Shown: piece after piece, positions 1-11,088 of the stretch
Position numbering within the stretch: the stretch's first letter is position 1
Layout of the letters: every line of letters starts with the position of its first letter
Assembly (NCBI GenBank): GCA_037447655.1
Contig: JBBHKE010000473.1
Location: 136,738-200,737, forward strand
Length of the DNA stretch: 64,000 nucleotides
Direction: 5' to 3'
Source of the DNA: Zygnema cylindricum
Taxonomy: Eukaryota; Streptophyta; Zygnematophyceae; Zygnematales; Zygnemataceae
Translations under genes and position numbers: made by a program
Notes under the pieces: generated by a model
Told to the model about the DNA's origin: nothing
The model's input: only the letters and a program-made list of their open reading frames with translations
The model's database searches: none

Positions 1-481
1 CCTTCCTCACACTCAGCTCTGGTTATTGCTTTAACTGCATCAGTGGCGCTCCTTCACGGCTTCAGTGGACCTCTCTTCCCTGTGTGCCTTGGCTTCAGTC
101 TCATTGTCATGTATGATGCGACTGGCGTCCGTTACCATGCAGGCATGCAAGCAGAAGTATGTTCTTTTCTCTCCTTGATTCTAATGTATAGTGAAATTGC
201 ATTGCTTCAGTGCGAACAAAAATGAAAATCTCAAGGTGTTAACAGGCAGTTTATTGAATTCAACCAAGGGGATTATTTTTCTAAGTGGATTTTGCCTCTG
301 TTGAAATGTGCAGGTTCTTAATGTGATAGTCGCTGACTTGTTTCAAGGGCATCCAGTGAGCGAGAAAAAGCTCAAGGAGCTACTGGGACACACACCCTCC
401 CAAGTTGGGGCAGGAGCCTTGCTTGGGGCCGTTGTTGCCTATTTATATTCCACCAGCAGCTGGGCTGCTGTTGCAGCATAA
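1..481 (+). CDS. DUF212 acid phosphatase/vanadium-haloperoxidase-related protein, 3' part
   Basis: The last two exons of a gene that begins outside the window. Exon 1-156 is open from the first base and reads PSSHSALVIALTASVALLHG, then a hydrophobic stretch and MYDATGVRYHAGMQAE. It ends at a GT donor at 157. The next exon, 314-481, follows a CAG acceptor and joins in frame (VLNVIVADLFQGHPVSEKKL, then KELLGHTPSQVGAGALLGAV), with a TAA stop at 479-481. PSSHSA, the YDA..VR.HAG..AE signature and the LLGHTP motif identify the DUF212 (divergent PAP2) membrane family, annotated in plants as acid phosphatase/vanadium-dependent haloperoxidase-related. The predicted product is a small multi-pass membrane protein, and the hydrophobic segments visible here agree. 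Its substrate is unknown. The C-terminal end after the last helix (YSTSSWAAVAA) is short. Family assignment is strong; function is by homology only. Confidence 0.88.
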
Positions 482-1740
482 GGTAATTGACATGTGGTAT
501 ATCCAGCTGTGGCCTTTGGATCCTTCGGCAATTGTTATTGGAGGAAATTTACAAGGAAGAGGTACTTGTTTTTTAACTGGCCTGTCTGGAGCACATACAG
601 GTCAAACATATGAAAAGGATTTTAGTTAACATTATAGTCATTTTTTAGATCATCTGCCATGTGCAGTGTGCAACAGTTTTTCCACCTAGCTTTAGACCAT
701 TACACTTCAGTTTAGTCCATAGTCGTTCAATCTGTTGTCATGATGTCGATTCGATTTTCCGATCTGTTGTCATGACTCCATGATCACTGATGTTTCTAGG
801 CAACTAGGCAGTTTAGAATGCACAGTACCTTGCCACAGATTGGAGAGTGGAGAGCATTTGTAACCTCGACTGTCAAAAGGGCTTAGGATTGAAGTTTTTC
901 GACGAGGCATAAGAATTGTTGTCACCTCAATGAATCAAGGGCTTCACGCATGAAGTCAATTGTCTTTGGAACATATTCGGGAGCTTGTATGATGATGCTT
1001 TTTAACACTTCTAAAAACACACTATGTAGTTGTTGGTGATGGTTACGATATTTTTCTGTCAGTTATTTTGGTGCTAGACCTCGCTTTTCTCATAGGTCGA
1101 TTGACATACGGTAGCCAAGTTCTACCCACTAAAGTGTATGAATGTGGAATATTTTGCATAAATTATACTCTAAACTTTTCTCTTGTGTGAAATGTAGGAG
1201 ATGATGCTGGTTGTCCAGTGAGTTCAAAAACATGTGTGGGGAAGCTGTTTCATCAATAACTTCAGCTTTTGCAGTCCCACATCTTTAAAATGTCTACCAG
1301 AGTCATGGCTTCTGTACATGTAATCCTTTAAGACCATGTGAACAATTACTAGGAATGGTAAGCGATGAATAATCATTTCATTGCATGCTTCCAGCTACCA
1401 ACTTTGTAGGCAAACATATTGATACACATTGTGACAAACAGGCGGTACTTTATTTGTTTGTTTCTTGCACCTTATTGAAAAGAGAGATAATGTCAACTAT
1501 CAAAGATGATTGGACCCGGCACACTACACCATTAAATGTTATCAGAGTACATAATTTATCAGCTTGGGGTTTATATTAATGATATTATTTGTAATTCGTG
1601 AACAAGATTTGTAAAGACAGTGTGATGGTAAACCATCTGAGGACACGGGAACGAAAAATATAATCAGACATGAAACTAAACCAGTATCTCTACCGTCATC
1701 ATAATAAAATCATCCATGGCATCGCGATTTGTACAATCAC
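482..1740. other. Intergenic, 3' flank of DUF212 gene
   Basis: No convincing gene is seen. Only short open stretches without recognisable domains occur, for example 1385-1579. The first few hundred bases are probably the 3' untranslated region of the upstream gene. Confidence 0.5.
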
Positions 1741-1956
1741 TACACCGTGTATCGCTATCAATGTAAATAAATCTATAGTCACTTAAACCATCTTTTCTCC
1801 GTACACACTTGTACGATTTTCACATGGAGACTGCCGACGGGAAGGTGGGAATCTTGGCTTTCAATTGCAACCGTCATACCCAGAATCCCATAAGAGTGTA
1901 CGGAAAAATGTGTTAAACGGCCAAAAAAATATTAACACTAATAGCGATACACTGTA
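1741..1956. mobile_element. Short TA MITE (about 215 bp subfamily), copy 1
   Basis: A non-coding element bounded by TA dinucleotides, with ends TACACCGTGTATCGCTATCA and, inverted, TACAGTGTATCGCTATTAGT. The interior carries the inverted pair CACTTAAACCATCTTTTCTC/GTGTACGGAAAAATGTGTTA that marks this subfamily. Related copies are at 2693-2915, 30638-30857, 39849-39983, 43314-43535 and 50825-50923. Confidence 0.8.
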
Positions 1957-2692
1957 TTCTCCCTAGAAGTGTCAAGTGCGGCCACACGAACACCCCCAGC
2001 CGCTTGACCTCAATTGATGTGATTGATTACAAACCTTTGTAAACTAGAGTTAAGTAAAACAGCAATTAGTATTATCAATTTAGGGTTTGGTTTCTTTCTA
2101 AAAATATTAATTGCGAACGTCGATTCCTTACCTGTAGATTTTGGTATCAAAATTTGTCGGTTGGCGGTAATATATTTTTCTGTATAAACAATTTTGCGCA
2201 CGTTATCCAAGTTGTCACCTTTGTCAACAAATAATATTAAAAAAAAAATGATTTCATTTTTTGAACGGATTTCAGTTCATTGGGGAGGTTGCTATTGTAA
2301 GATAAAGGAAAAGACTAAATGGAAACCAGCAGAACAATAATAATAGATGTTTTAAACCATGAGAATTGCAATAGCTGGATAGGAATCTTCAGTTGTTAAA
2401 ATGGCAGGCGGGTGTTTCCTTATTACAATGATTGCAAGGTGCATTTATTGGTCAGTTAGTAAGACTTACTAAGAAAGCACAACGGCCTAAAAATAGGATG
2501 CGGGTAGAAGCAAATTAAAAGATAAGAGCCGAGTAAAGGTGGATGAGGGGGGTCATGAAGTAACATGAGGGCAGTGGTGAATTGAGCAAGCGTGAAAAAT
2601 AAAGTGGAAAGAAAATGTGTAGCCAATAGCCAAGCTCAAGCGAGAAAACGGGCACGTGAAGGGAATAGCCTGGAAAAGATCCGATCGAATAA
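1957..2692. other. Intergenic, no gene seen
   Basis: AT-rich spacer between two MITEs. Open frames on both strands are short and lack recognisable domains. Confidence 0.5.
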
Positions 2693-2915
2693 TACACAGT
2701 GAATCGTTTATAGTGTTAATGTTTTTTTGGCCACTTAAAACATCTTTTTTCATCTGTGCACATTTGTCGGATTTTCAATCCGACGGTTCTGATTAAATCG
2801 CAAGCGTCTCACCTTATCATTGATGGTCTCCAATCATAAACTGGACACGTGTGTGTTGAAAAAAAAATGTTTTAAGTGGCAACAAAAATGTTAACACTAA
2901 TAGCGATACAGGTTA
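2693..2915. mobile_element. Short TA MITE, copy 2 (degraded right end)
   Basis: The left end TACACAGTGAATCG and the subfamily interior (CCACTTAAAACATC ... TGTTTTAAGTGGC, then AACACTAATAGCGATACA) are clear. The last few bases of the right end are mutated, so the right boundary is approximate. Confidence 0.7.
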
Positions 2916-4670
2916 TAGCGCCAACTACACCACGAATCGTTATTAGTGTCAAAGTTTAAATAGTGTTAAAGAAAATATACCGTCATTGACGCTAATTAAG
3001 AATTTGAAAAAAAAAAAAAAAACCTTACGTTAATTTCGGCGTTGACGCTAATTTGGGAACAGCAAAAAAAGAATATTCTCCGCACGAGTATATACATTAA
3101 TATATGTATCCGTACAAAATATTAAAAATTGTACGACACCGCCGAATTAAGGATCCGTACCGGTCAGACTAATTTGCGGCGGTTACGTGTCAACGCTAGA
3201 CCGCGAAGCGTAAACTTTAATCTCAGTTTTTTTATGTTTAACGCTTACGGAAGGGACGATTACGCCACACCGTTTCTTCGTGTAAGTTGGGCGTATGTCC
3301 ATTTTCCGTTCGTCCATCTCTTATGTATTGTAATAACGTCACTTTTGGGTAGTTTTATTAGAGTTAAGTATGCTAATATGTGTCTTAATTGTAATAAATG
3401 TGCTCCTTCTTACATCTTTAAGAGTTGTAACCTGTATTAGCGTCAATGTTTTCCTGTATTAGAGTAAACATTTACACTAAAATGAACCAAAAAGTACATA
3501 CTTACCAACCAAATAATCTTTCACGGAATGTAATTGGTCGCCCAAAATTACACGTGTCTAATTTTTTATCCACGCAAACAAAATGGCTTTTTTACGATCC
3601 AACAAGACACGCTTATCTTACCCGCATCCTTTCCAAGAAAGATCCGTACATTCAATGAGCTACCATGTTTTCACACACCTCTTTCATGAAAAACGTCCAT
3701 TGTCAACCACATGCACAACCCCACGCTAAAAACTGACGCAAATTTTAAAACTTTCCCGCTATCGTCGTCTCGTTTTTATAAACGGAATAAATGAATTTCA
3801 AACAAAATATTTCTTTTAAAAATTTGAATTTTCAAACTTTGGCGAAGGTTTTCCCTCCTTTTTTCACAAGAGCTTCCTTTCCTTTTCTATATATTATCGT
3901 CGTTGACTCCAACAATGGCACTCTTTTCCTTACCTTTGTATCCACCTTTGTTGTTGCGTCTTTCTTTCGTTGCTTCTCATTTTTCTTGCCCAAAAACCTT
4001 GATTATTCCGAGAAAATATGTGGCCCATTACCACTTTTTTTGCGGCAAAAACCAGAGCTCCCGCTCAAATATTCCCACTTCCGGTTGAGGATGAGATGGG
4101 GTGGGCTGAGAAAAAGGGAGAGGGCGAGGCAAGTGAAGTGAAGGGATCACCAAACGATGACACACTCATTGAAGGTGGTGCGGCCAAATTCCGCTCACCC
4201 ACAAACCCACCACCGGATTCACCTCCGGATTCACCGAGCGTGGACCACGCTATCGGGCCGGTGGTGAGACGGAAGCTCCAACACGTGTCAACAAAGGCCA
4301 CACGCGTTTGGGTAATCAACTGGATGATTACGGATTGCAATGCAAACGGCGAGGAGTGCCTTGTCCCTAAGACCTTCAACAAGTTTCCAAAACACTTTAC
4401 GGGTGATTATAATACAAGTAAGAAGTACTACCTTTTATTCTTACCTTATATGAGTTTTTATGGCAGCTTACATTGCGTGTCTCGGTATATTTTTTGTTTA
4501 TATTGTGGCAATTTGTTTACCTCTACCTTTATGAGTGCGTTTGGTTGTCTCTCTTTCTTCATCTCCCTCCCTCCCCTTAATGTCGCTATGCTGAATCTTC
4601 GTGCACCGTCTTGGAATACAGACGACGTTGCCTGTGCATAATTTTGCAACAAATGGAAAGTCATCGGTTT

Positions 4671-4791
4671 GGCGACGGCGATGTGTCGTCGCCTCTTGTT
4701 CTATCGTACTGATATTGATAGCAGGCGGCCACATTGGAGCGTCGGAGCATCGTCGGAGAAATCGACCTGGCGACGACAATTCTTCGTCGCC
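4671..4791. repeat. GCGACGAC palindromes, left cluster
   Basis: Two hairpin-like palindromes with GGCGACG(A/G)C arms facing GTCGTCGCC or TTCGTCGCC, at 4671-4692 and 4769-4791. They are the same motif as the clusters at 8623-8810 and 11089 onward. Looser versions continue to about 5200. Confidence 0.65.
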
Positions 4792-5360
4792 ACAACAATG
4801 GAAGTTTCAAAATATAAAAACGTGCATGTTTCATTTTTTTGTCCTTATTATGGTACATTAAATATGAACCTTTTTGACCTTAGTAAATTAAATATGAATC
4901 TTTGTCCAGTCGACGACGCTTTGTCGTTGCCTCATTGTTGGAATCGCGGAATCATTGAACCGCGTGATTCTTTAATTTAGTTTCGTCGTCCCATTGTTGA
5001 CAAATTCAAAAACATTAGGGACGCGACTACTTCCTTTTGTCGCGGACCTCACACTATGTTAGTATATTTTGCACGACGTTCCCTGTATTGGAATCTTCTA
5101 ATCATTGAACCGCGTGACCCCCATAATTCGTTTCATCGCACACTGTTGGAATGTTCAAAATGATTGGAGTCGCGACGACTTCGTGCCGTCGCGAACAATA
5201 CATTCTGTAAGTATATTTTGGACACATTTATTATATGAAAACCTCATACGTTATTTCTTCGTGAGTACATTCATTTTTAGGTCAAACTTTTGTATTCTCT
5301 TTTACTTTTTTGTAGCCGCCTCTTCTCCTACATTTTTTGTATCACGTGTAGCTAATATCC

Positions 5361-6155
5361 ATGGAGGGCAGCGGTCACCCATTTAGGCGACAACGTAGTG
5401 TCTTGCCGTATCGTCGTCGCTACCCTCCACTACCTCGACGTAATCATCGACGTCGGCCAAGAGAAGATAGGGAAGAGGTACGAAGGGATGGAGTGGGGAG
5501 AGAAAACCCCTCGAGGGAAAGGCAATCACCGAGGGGGTTAGGGAGGGAAAGAGATGCCCCGGAAACCGTGATAGGTGTAAGAGGTACCGCGGAGGAATTA
5601 GCAAGAGAAAGGGAGGCGACCACGTTGCTACACATCGGTTGGGTGCCGCTGGAGGGGAGGGGACATGAAAGGGAGGGGAATGAAGAGGTAGTAAGGGAAG
5701 GGGTGACACCGGTTGGGGTAGGAAGGGAGGAGACAAATCTGGATGAGGTAGCAAAGGAGGGGGTTTTGCCGAAAGGGAAAACAGAGGAAAAGGGTGAATC
5801 GGTAGATGTGAGTAGGGAGAAGGCGGTTGAAGGTGAGGTGAGTAGGGAAAAACAATATCCAAAAGAGGAGGGGTGTGGAAGGGCGGTATTGGGTGTAGAA
5901 GGAGGGAGGAAGAAGACGACGGTAGAGGAGGGTGGGGGAAGTGATGCACGGGAAAAAGTAGAGAAAAAACGTAGAGTAATAAAACAAAAATTAGTACTTT
6001 TTGATGAGGGCGACGAGGAGGAAAAAGGTGATGATGGTAGGGAAGATAATTTGTTGAGTGAGGAGAGGGAGGGGAAAACAACATTGGGAGAGGAAAGAAA
6101 GGGAAAAAAGAAGACGGTCGAGGAGGGTGGGGAAGGTGAGGCACAGGGAAGATAA
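5361..6155 (+). CDS. Charged repeat protein ORF inside transposon intron
   Basis: An ATG in good context (ccATGGag) follows a plausible acceptor at about 5315 (ttttttgtag) and opens 264 codons. The product has an Arg-rich start (RRNHRRRPRE) and a Glu/Gly/Lys/Arg-rich body. A unit of the form KKTTVEEGGGSDAREKVEKK, then RRVIKQKLVLF, recurs: once near codons 187-223, again at the C-terminus, and in decayed form downstream of the stop to about 6345. It therefore derives from tandem duplication of roughly 170-220 bp. No domain is recognised. It lies on the transposase strand inside intron 1, so it could be an accessory transposon gene, or merely an open frame in GA-rich repeat DNA. The low-complexity composition makes the coding call weak. 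Confidence 0.35.
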   Translation: MEGSGHPFRRQRSVLPYRRRYPPLPRRNHRRRPREDREEVRRDGVGRENPSRERQSPRGLGRERDAPETVIGVRGTAEELAREREATTLLHIGWVPLEGRGHEREGNEEVVREGVTPVGVGREETNLDEVAKEGVLPKGKTEEKGESVDVSREKAVEGEVSREKQYPKEEGCGRAVLGVEGGRKKTTVEEGGGSDAREKVEKKRRVIKQKLVLFDEGDEEEKGDDGREDNLLSEEREGKTTLGEERKGKKKTVEEGGEGEAQGR

Positions 6156-6354
6156 GGTAGAAAAAGGAGAATAATTAAAAAAAAATCATTGGGTTTTTGT
6201 GAGGCCATGGAGGAGGAAGGAGTGGGGGGGGTGGCGACGGTCGAGGGGGGTGGTGAAAGTGAGGCACGGAGAAGGATAGCTAGGAAGAGGGAGATAGCAA
6301 AGGGTAAACGGAAAGTGTTGATGTTTGAGTATTTTCTAGGTTTGTATTAGGATA

Positions 6355-7528
6355 GGAAAAGAGTAGAGGCAGTCTGCCTCTAACTCCCCTCTCCCAGCCC
6401 CCACACTTGTTGTAGTCACTAAAGGTTAGACAGAGGATATAGAGTCATGGCTGCCTAGGTCCTCTAGAGAAGACATGGAATAGAGTGGGTAGATTTACCA
6501 AAAAAACGGTTGACAGAACCCAAGATTTGAACCTGGAACCTACCGTTCGTCAAGATAGCCGTTAACCGCTAGCTTTATCCAATTAGTCGTCCGTTCGTCA
6601 AGATAGCCGTTAACCGCTAGCTTTATCCAATTGGTCTAGGACGACTGCTAAGTACTGTTAGGTTTGATAAACATATAAATGTTATCAAGAAGATCAATCC
6701 ATTTAACTAGACGAATTGATTCCTAATACATAGAAACAGTTCAAATATAGTACGGTCTTATGTACAATACGAAAAGGATACAGCGCATTTGTTTCGACCG
6801 CGAAACAAATACCGCGCACCCATTTTCAACGGTTAGAATTAAAGTCGGTTTTGATCGGACGGTCACGATAGGCGCCGCGATCGCGGAATAGGTACTTTTG
6901 GCGTTTTACGGTCATTGCCACCTCAAGTGACTCGTGGCGCAACAACATTGGATTGCGGCAACTCCGGAGATTACGGGAACAAATCATGATTTGACAGTTG
7001 TCGACATTTTGGCCATGTTGTACGATGGCCGTACAGAAAGTACAACGGTACCTATACTTTTCTATACGACACAGAAATTTGATTGGTGTCGTACGTCAAT
7101 AGATAGAGTTTTAGAGAGGGAATAGGACTTAGAAAATTTAGTAGGTAGCAGCCTCTCTCCGAGAGAGCTCCTGTTTAAAAGGTCATCTTTGACCATTCAT
7201 AACAATTAATTTACTTGACCATTTTCAGTGATTCTTTTTGCTGCGGACTCAGGGGAGTCCAAAGCTACACAGGATTGTATTCGGTCAAAGTTTTTGCCTG
7301 CCAGGGTGGCTGCATTTCTAAGGGAAAGTCAAGGTGGGTGAATGTGTCCAAAATTCATATTCTATCTTTGCATTCTGTGGTGGAACTGAGCACACCGAAA
7401 GTCTTATTTCACAAGGGTGAAGCTATAATGGGTTTGTGATTGTCAAGGGGTCAGTCATTTGGGTTTATATCAACTTGGAGTCGGCACTATCTTGATTAGC
7501 TTCTTTTAGATCTGCGATTTCTATGGGC
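6355..7528 (-). repeat. 1.1 kb dispersed repeat, copy 1 (nested in transposon)
   Basis: The reverse complement matches 31325-32450 over its whole length with moderate divergence. One end carries a possible Pol III B-box-like motif (GGTTCAAATCT, complement of 6523-6533) and the palindromic GAGGCAGAGTGCCTC-type sequence. A 48 bp tandem duplication starts at 6544 and 6592. The other end stops just before the ATG at 7530. It could be a solo LTR or a tRNA-related composite; I cannot class it. It is inserted within intron 1 of the transposase. Confidence 0.65.
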
Positions 7529-7529
7529 A

Positions 7530-8057
7530 ATGGAGCACACAGAGTTTCAGAAAGTGAATGATGGGGGCGACAAACTATACGTACCCTCATCTTTGGGTAG
7601 CGACGAGAGCATCGAGGATGGCGAAGAATCGCCGAAAGACAAGCCCATCCCCGAAATTTTGGAACCCACAGACATTGCGGTGTGGAAGAACGAGGATGAT
7701 CCCACCACCGAGGACGAACAAACTCCGGATAGCGAGGAGAAACAACTTCAGGAGGAATTTGATGACGACGACGATGTGTTCGGGGCGCCTCCCTCGCCGA
7801 ATAGGGAGAGAGCCATTGTAATGGCTCCTCCGTATCCTCAACCTCCATACCCAGTTGAGCATCCAGATTGGTATTTTCCTCTTCCCACGGGAGAGGAGGA
7901 AATGGACAGTTTTGTGCCTCGGCCCGAACATTATCTACCGGTTAGTGAATGGCCGGAACATTGGCGGTATGGTGAATCCCGACCCCTAAACCCGGATGCG
8001 AACCCTTTTCCGCAATTTTTTGACATCCCCCCCGATGTCACCGCCCATCCAACTTGA
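7530..8057 (+). CDS. Acidic proline-rich hypothetical ORF inside transposon
   Basis: A 175-codon ORF beginning MEHTEFQKVNDGGDKLYVPS. The first half is strongly acidic (EDDPTTEDEQTPDSEEK, then an FDDDDDVFGAPPSP run). The second half is rich in Pro and aromatic residues (APPYPQPPYPVEHPDWYFPL; PEHWRYGESRPLNPDANPF). No domain is recognised. Downstream to about 8500 the reading continues in broken frames (NVPKLLRHHHPRDPQLYNIL; ALTQQVAAQQEQIKADRCHL) that end at a GTAAGT donor at about 8511. The ORF may thus be the 5' exon of a second, decayed transposon gene. The upstream boundary coincides with the end of the nested 1.1 kb repeat, which may have replaced the original promoter. No function can be assigned. 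Confidence 0.45.
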   Translation: MEHTEFQKVNDGGDKLYVPSSLGSDESIEDGEESPKDKPIPEILEPTDIAVWKNEDDPTTEDEQTPDSEEKQLQEEFDDDDDVFGAPPSPNRERAIVMAPPYPQPPYPVEHPDWYFPLPTGEEEMDSFVPRPEHYLPVSEWPEHWRYGESRPLNPDANPFPQFFDIPPDVTAHPT

Positions 8058-8622
8058 CTTTTTATCTCGTTTGAGGACCGAGGCACGACCTTTGGCAACA
8101 TAAGGCAATTTGACCAGGCACCCCCCCAGCTAACTTGGATTGTTCGTGGGGAGGGCGGTTTTCGGGTGAATGTTCCGAAATTGTTACGTCATCATCATCC
8201 GCGGGACCCCCAGTTATACAATATCCTCAAATATTGTTGAGTAACTCCCGAGGTATTCGCTCTCCGAGATGCTCGCACAACGGTATTGCAAAAGTTTCGC
8301 AATGTCGAAGTGCCTCGTCCTCGTCTATGGGAAATACAAAGGGTTTCGTCGTCGATTAGGCCCCCCTCACCACCGAGGTGAGGTGATTTTCCACTAATAA
8401 TCGCGGCACTCACTCAACAAGTGGCAGCCCAACAAGAACAAATAAAAGCGGATCGATGTCATTTGATGAGGCTCACACCGGCATTGTTGAAAAAAAAGAA
8501 ACGGTAGTTGGTAAGTATTATTGTCTCCGGAATATTAACTGTTTCACTCTCTCTCTTCCCATCATCCACCCACTCACTAACCTTGTGTTTTTTTTTTGTT
8601 TATATTGTTGTTTGTTTGACGT

Positions 8623-8810
8623 AGCGACGACTTCCCGTCGTCGTTGAACCATCGACGACCTTTTGACGTTGTTGAATCTTCAATAGGCACCGGATAAGTG
8701 AACCAGCGACGACTTTGTGTCGTCGCTGATCGTTCAATATGCACCATATACTTCAAACAGCGACGACTTTCTGTCGTCGCTGATTTTAGCGACGACTGCT
8801 GGTCGTCGTT
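8623..8810. repeat. GCGACGAC palindromes, central cluster
   Basis: Four copies of AGCGACGAC - 5 nt - GTCGTCGCT or close variants at 8623-8645, 8705-8727, 8759-8781 and 8788-8810, just upstream of transposase exon 2. The fixed arms with a variable 5-nt loop suggest selection or amplification of a dyad-symmetric site. Confidence 0.75.
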
Positions 8811-11088
8811 GAACTGTATTTTTTTATTATATATAAATTTTCTCATATGAATTAAGACTGATATGTTTTTGTGGTTTTACTTTCCTTTCCTCTCGTTGCA
8901 GAATACCAAAAGGCAAGTCGGTGGTGGAAGGGTAGGGTTGCAACATTGAGAAGCATACGGGCGACTACGCACACCTTGTCGTTTGCGTGATTTGGAAGAA
9001 AAAGTGTGGTGGTGACAAAGGCACTACCGGGTAAGGGGAGAAAGGAATTTCCATGGGTTAGAGCGGTGCACTCGGAGTTGGTGGAGGAGTTTTATCGGTT
9101 CAAGAAGGCGGGCATGAAAATGTCTCAAACTATTGTGGGGAGCATAACAGCTCATATAATTAAACGTATGATGGAGGAAAAGCCGAGATTATTTCTCGAC
9201 AAAAAAGGAAAGGCGATAAAAATGAAAATGACAAAACGATGGTCTCAACAGTTTTGCGAGAAAAATAGTATTGTGACGAGGGCTCGAAAATGAAAGTTAA
9301 AATTAAGCCCGGAGAAAGAGGAGTACATCGAAAAGACGGTAGCATATCACATGGGAGAGTTAAAATGGGGATTTTTATCTAGTAAGCTTTTTGTACTTTT
9401 ATACAACTCATTCATATATGTTGTAATATATGTTACAAGTATTATTTTTTATGTTTTTGTCGAAGGTTGTAAATGCAAATACACGAATGAAAGTTGTTGG
9501 CTCTATCATCATACTTATGTGTGTATTTTTTTTTATTACATTCTTATGTGTTACTAGGTCGCTACAACGAGGATCTAGTCAAAAACATGGATGAGACCCA
9601 CGTTATTGTAAATATGGATAACAAAAGAACGTTGGGTTTTCGTGGGGACGAGGTAGTTAAATACGCGGACGTTGCGGGAGGCGGAGAGTCAATGACTTTG
9701 ATGGTTCGACTCACGGGCGGAGTGAACGCCCGAATTGAATCTCCAATGTTAATCTTCGCCAACAAACTTCGTAGTTACCCAATAAAGGGCATCCACGATG
9801 ACATACCAGGTGTGTTTCCTTCCCTTTGTGTATTTATCCTCGTATATGTAATCGCTATTATCTTCCTCATTCTCCCTTGTATCCCACCCCAAAAATAAAA
9901 AATTGGGGATTTTGCGTTGTTTACAGTGCTACTTCCCTATCCCTTTTCTCGCCCTCTCTCTCCCTCCCTCACTCTATATATTTCCCACCCTTTCTCCCAC
10001 TCCCTTTTATACTTTTTGCCTCCTTCCCTCTCCCTTTCCCTCACCGTCCCACTCTTATATTCTCCATATGCCATTCCCCTCTCCCCCTTATGTAACTCCC
10101 TCCCTCTCTCACTTTTGTAGGAATTTGTTATCGTACCGGGCCTAGAGGTTGGAACAACAAAACGGTCTTCCCTCAATGGATCGCAGAGCCGAGGTCATAC
10201 CAAGGTGATCGAGATGGGCGAGAAAAGGTTATGTTTGTGGACAATTGTGGAGGTCACAATATGTTTGAGGAGTTGAACAATTCCCACCATGTGCAACACA
10301 TCTAGTGCAACCCGCCGATTCGTTTGTAATTTCTAAAATCAAGGAGGTATGGTCGAGAAAATGGGAAGACTGGAAAATGAAGGGGATTGAGAGCCACAAG
10401 TGGTCCTTACCTAGGGGCCGAAAATGGTCGGGTAAGCTACTTGAACCGAGGAAACAATTTTTCTTAAAGTTGGCATGCGATTCAATTCGCGAGGTGAACG
10501 AAATGAAGGACAAGAATGGCATGGGGTATGCACGGAAGGCGATGGTCTAATGTGGATTATCATTAAAGGAGGGCAAATGGGAAGAGAGTATGCTTACGCA
10601 AGATTTGCAAGTGATAATCATGAAATGGCGAAACCATTTCGAGGGCGACGAGGTGGCACCTCCTTCGGCACCCGCACGGGATTTACTCCAACTCCTTCGA
10701 GAGGCGGATATTCAAGACGATGAAGCCAGTCATGATGAAGAGTTAGGGGACTACACTGATTTTGAGGCTTTTTTTAGGCAGGTGGACTAATTAGAAGAGG
10801 TGGTAAAATGGATAATGGGCGTTTGCCAAATTTTTTAATAATAGTGTGGTTTTGTTTGGGTTTTGTTTTGTAGTTTTATATTCATAGGTTAATGTTTGTA
10901 CTTTTTTTTGACTGCAGTATGCACTATACATTGTATTTTTTTCTTTCCTTTTGAATTTATATATCACGCTTTGTTTTTTTGTTTTCAAATTAGGTTTACG
11001 CAAGTTGAATGGCCAAAATAATAGATGAAATGTATTTTTAGTGATGTTGAAAAAAAATATTCCAAAATGTAGTATCATACTGCAATTC

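Larger units (their letters stand above)
4018..10790 (+). pseudogene. DDE_1 (pogo/Tc5-like) transposase, decayed, 4 exons
   Basis: Four exons join in phase through consensus splice sites: 4018-4417, 8902-9381, 9558-9809 and 10121-10790. Exon 1 ends in a DNA-binding-like segment (VINWMITDCNANGEECLVPK, then FNKFPKHFTGDYNT) that continues in exon 2 as KYQKASRWWKGR, typical of the N-terminal region of large plant and oomycete transposases. The catalytic core shows NMDETHVIVNMD (first D, exon 3), VMFVDNCGGHN (second D) and THLVQPADSF (third D) in exon 4. The C-terminus is acidic (DYTDFEAFFRQVD). Damage: in-frame TGA at 8988-8990 and 9291-9293, a frameshift near 10279-10285 and TAA at 10548-10550. 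Reading continues in frame past each break, so this is a recent pseudogene. Intron 1 is 4.5 kb and hosts the accessory ORFs and a nested repeat. It would have acted in the nucleus on the TIRs of this family. Confidence 0.82.

Noticed and set aside
3791-4141. Open frame upstream of the transposase start
   Set aside because: Overlaps the accepted exon in another frame, Phe-rich composition, no recognisable domain.
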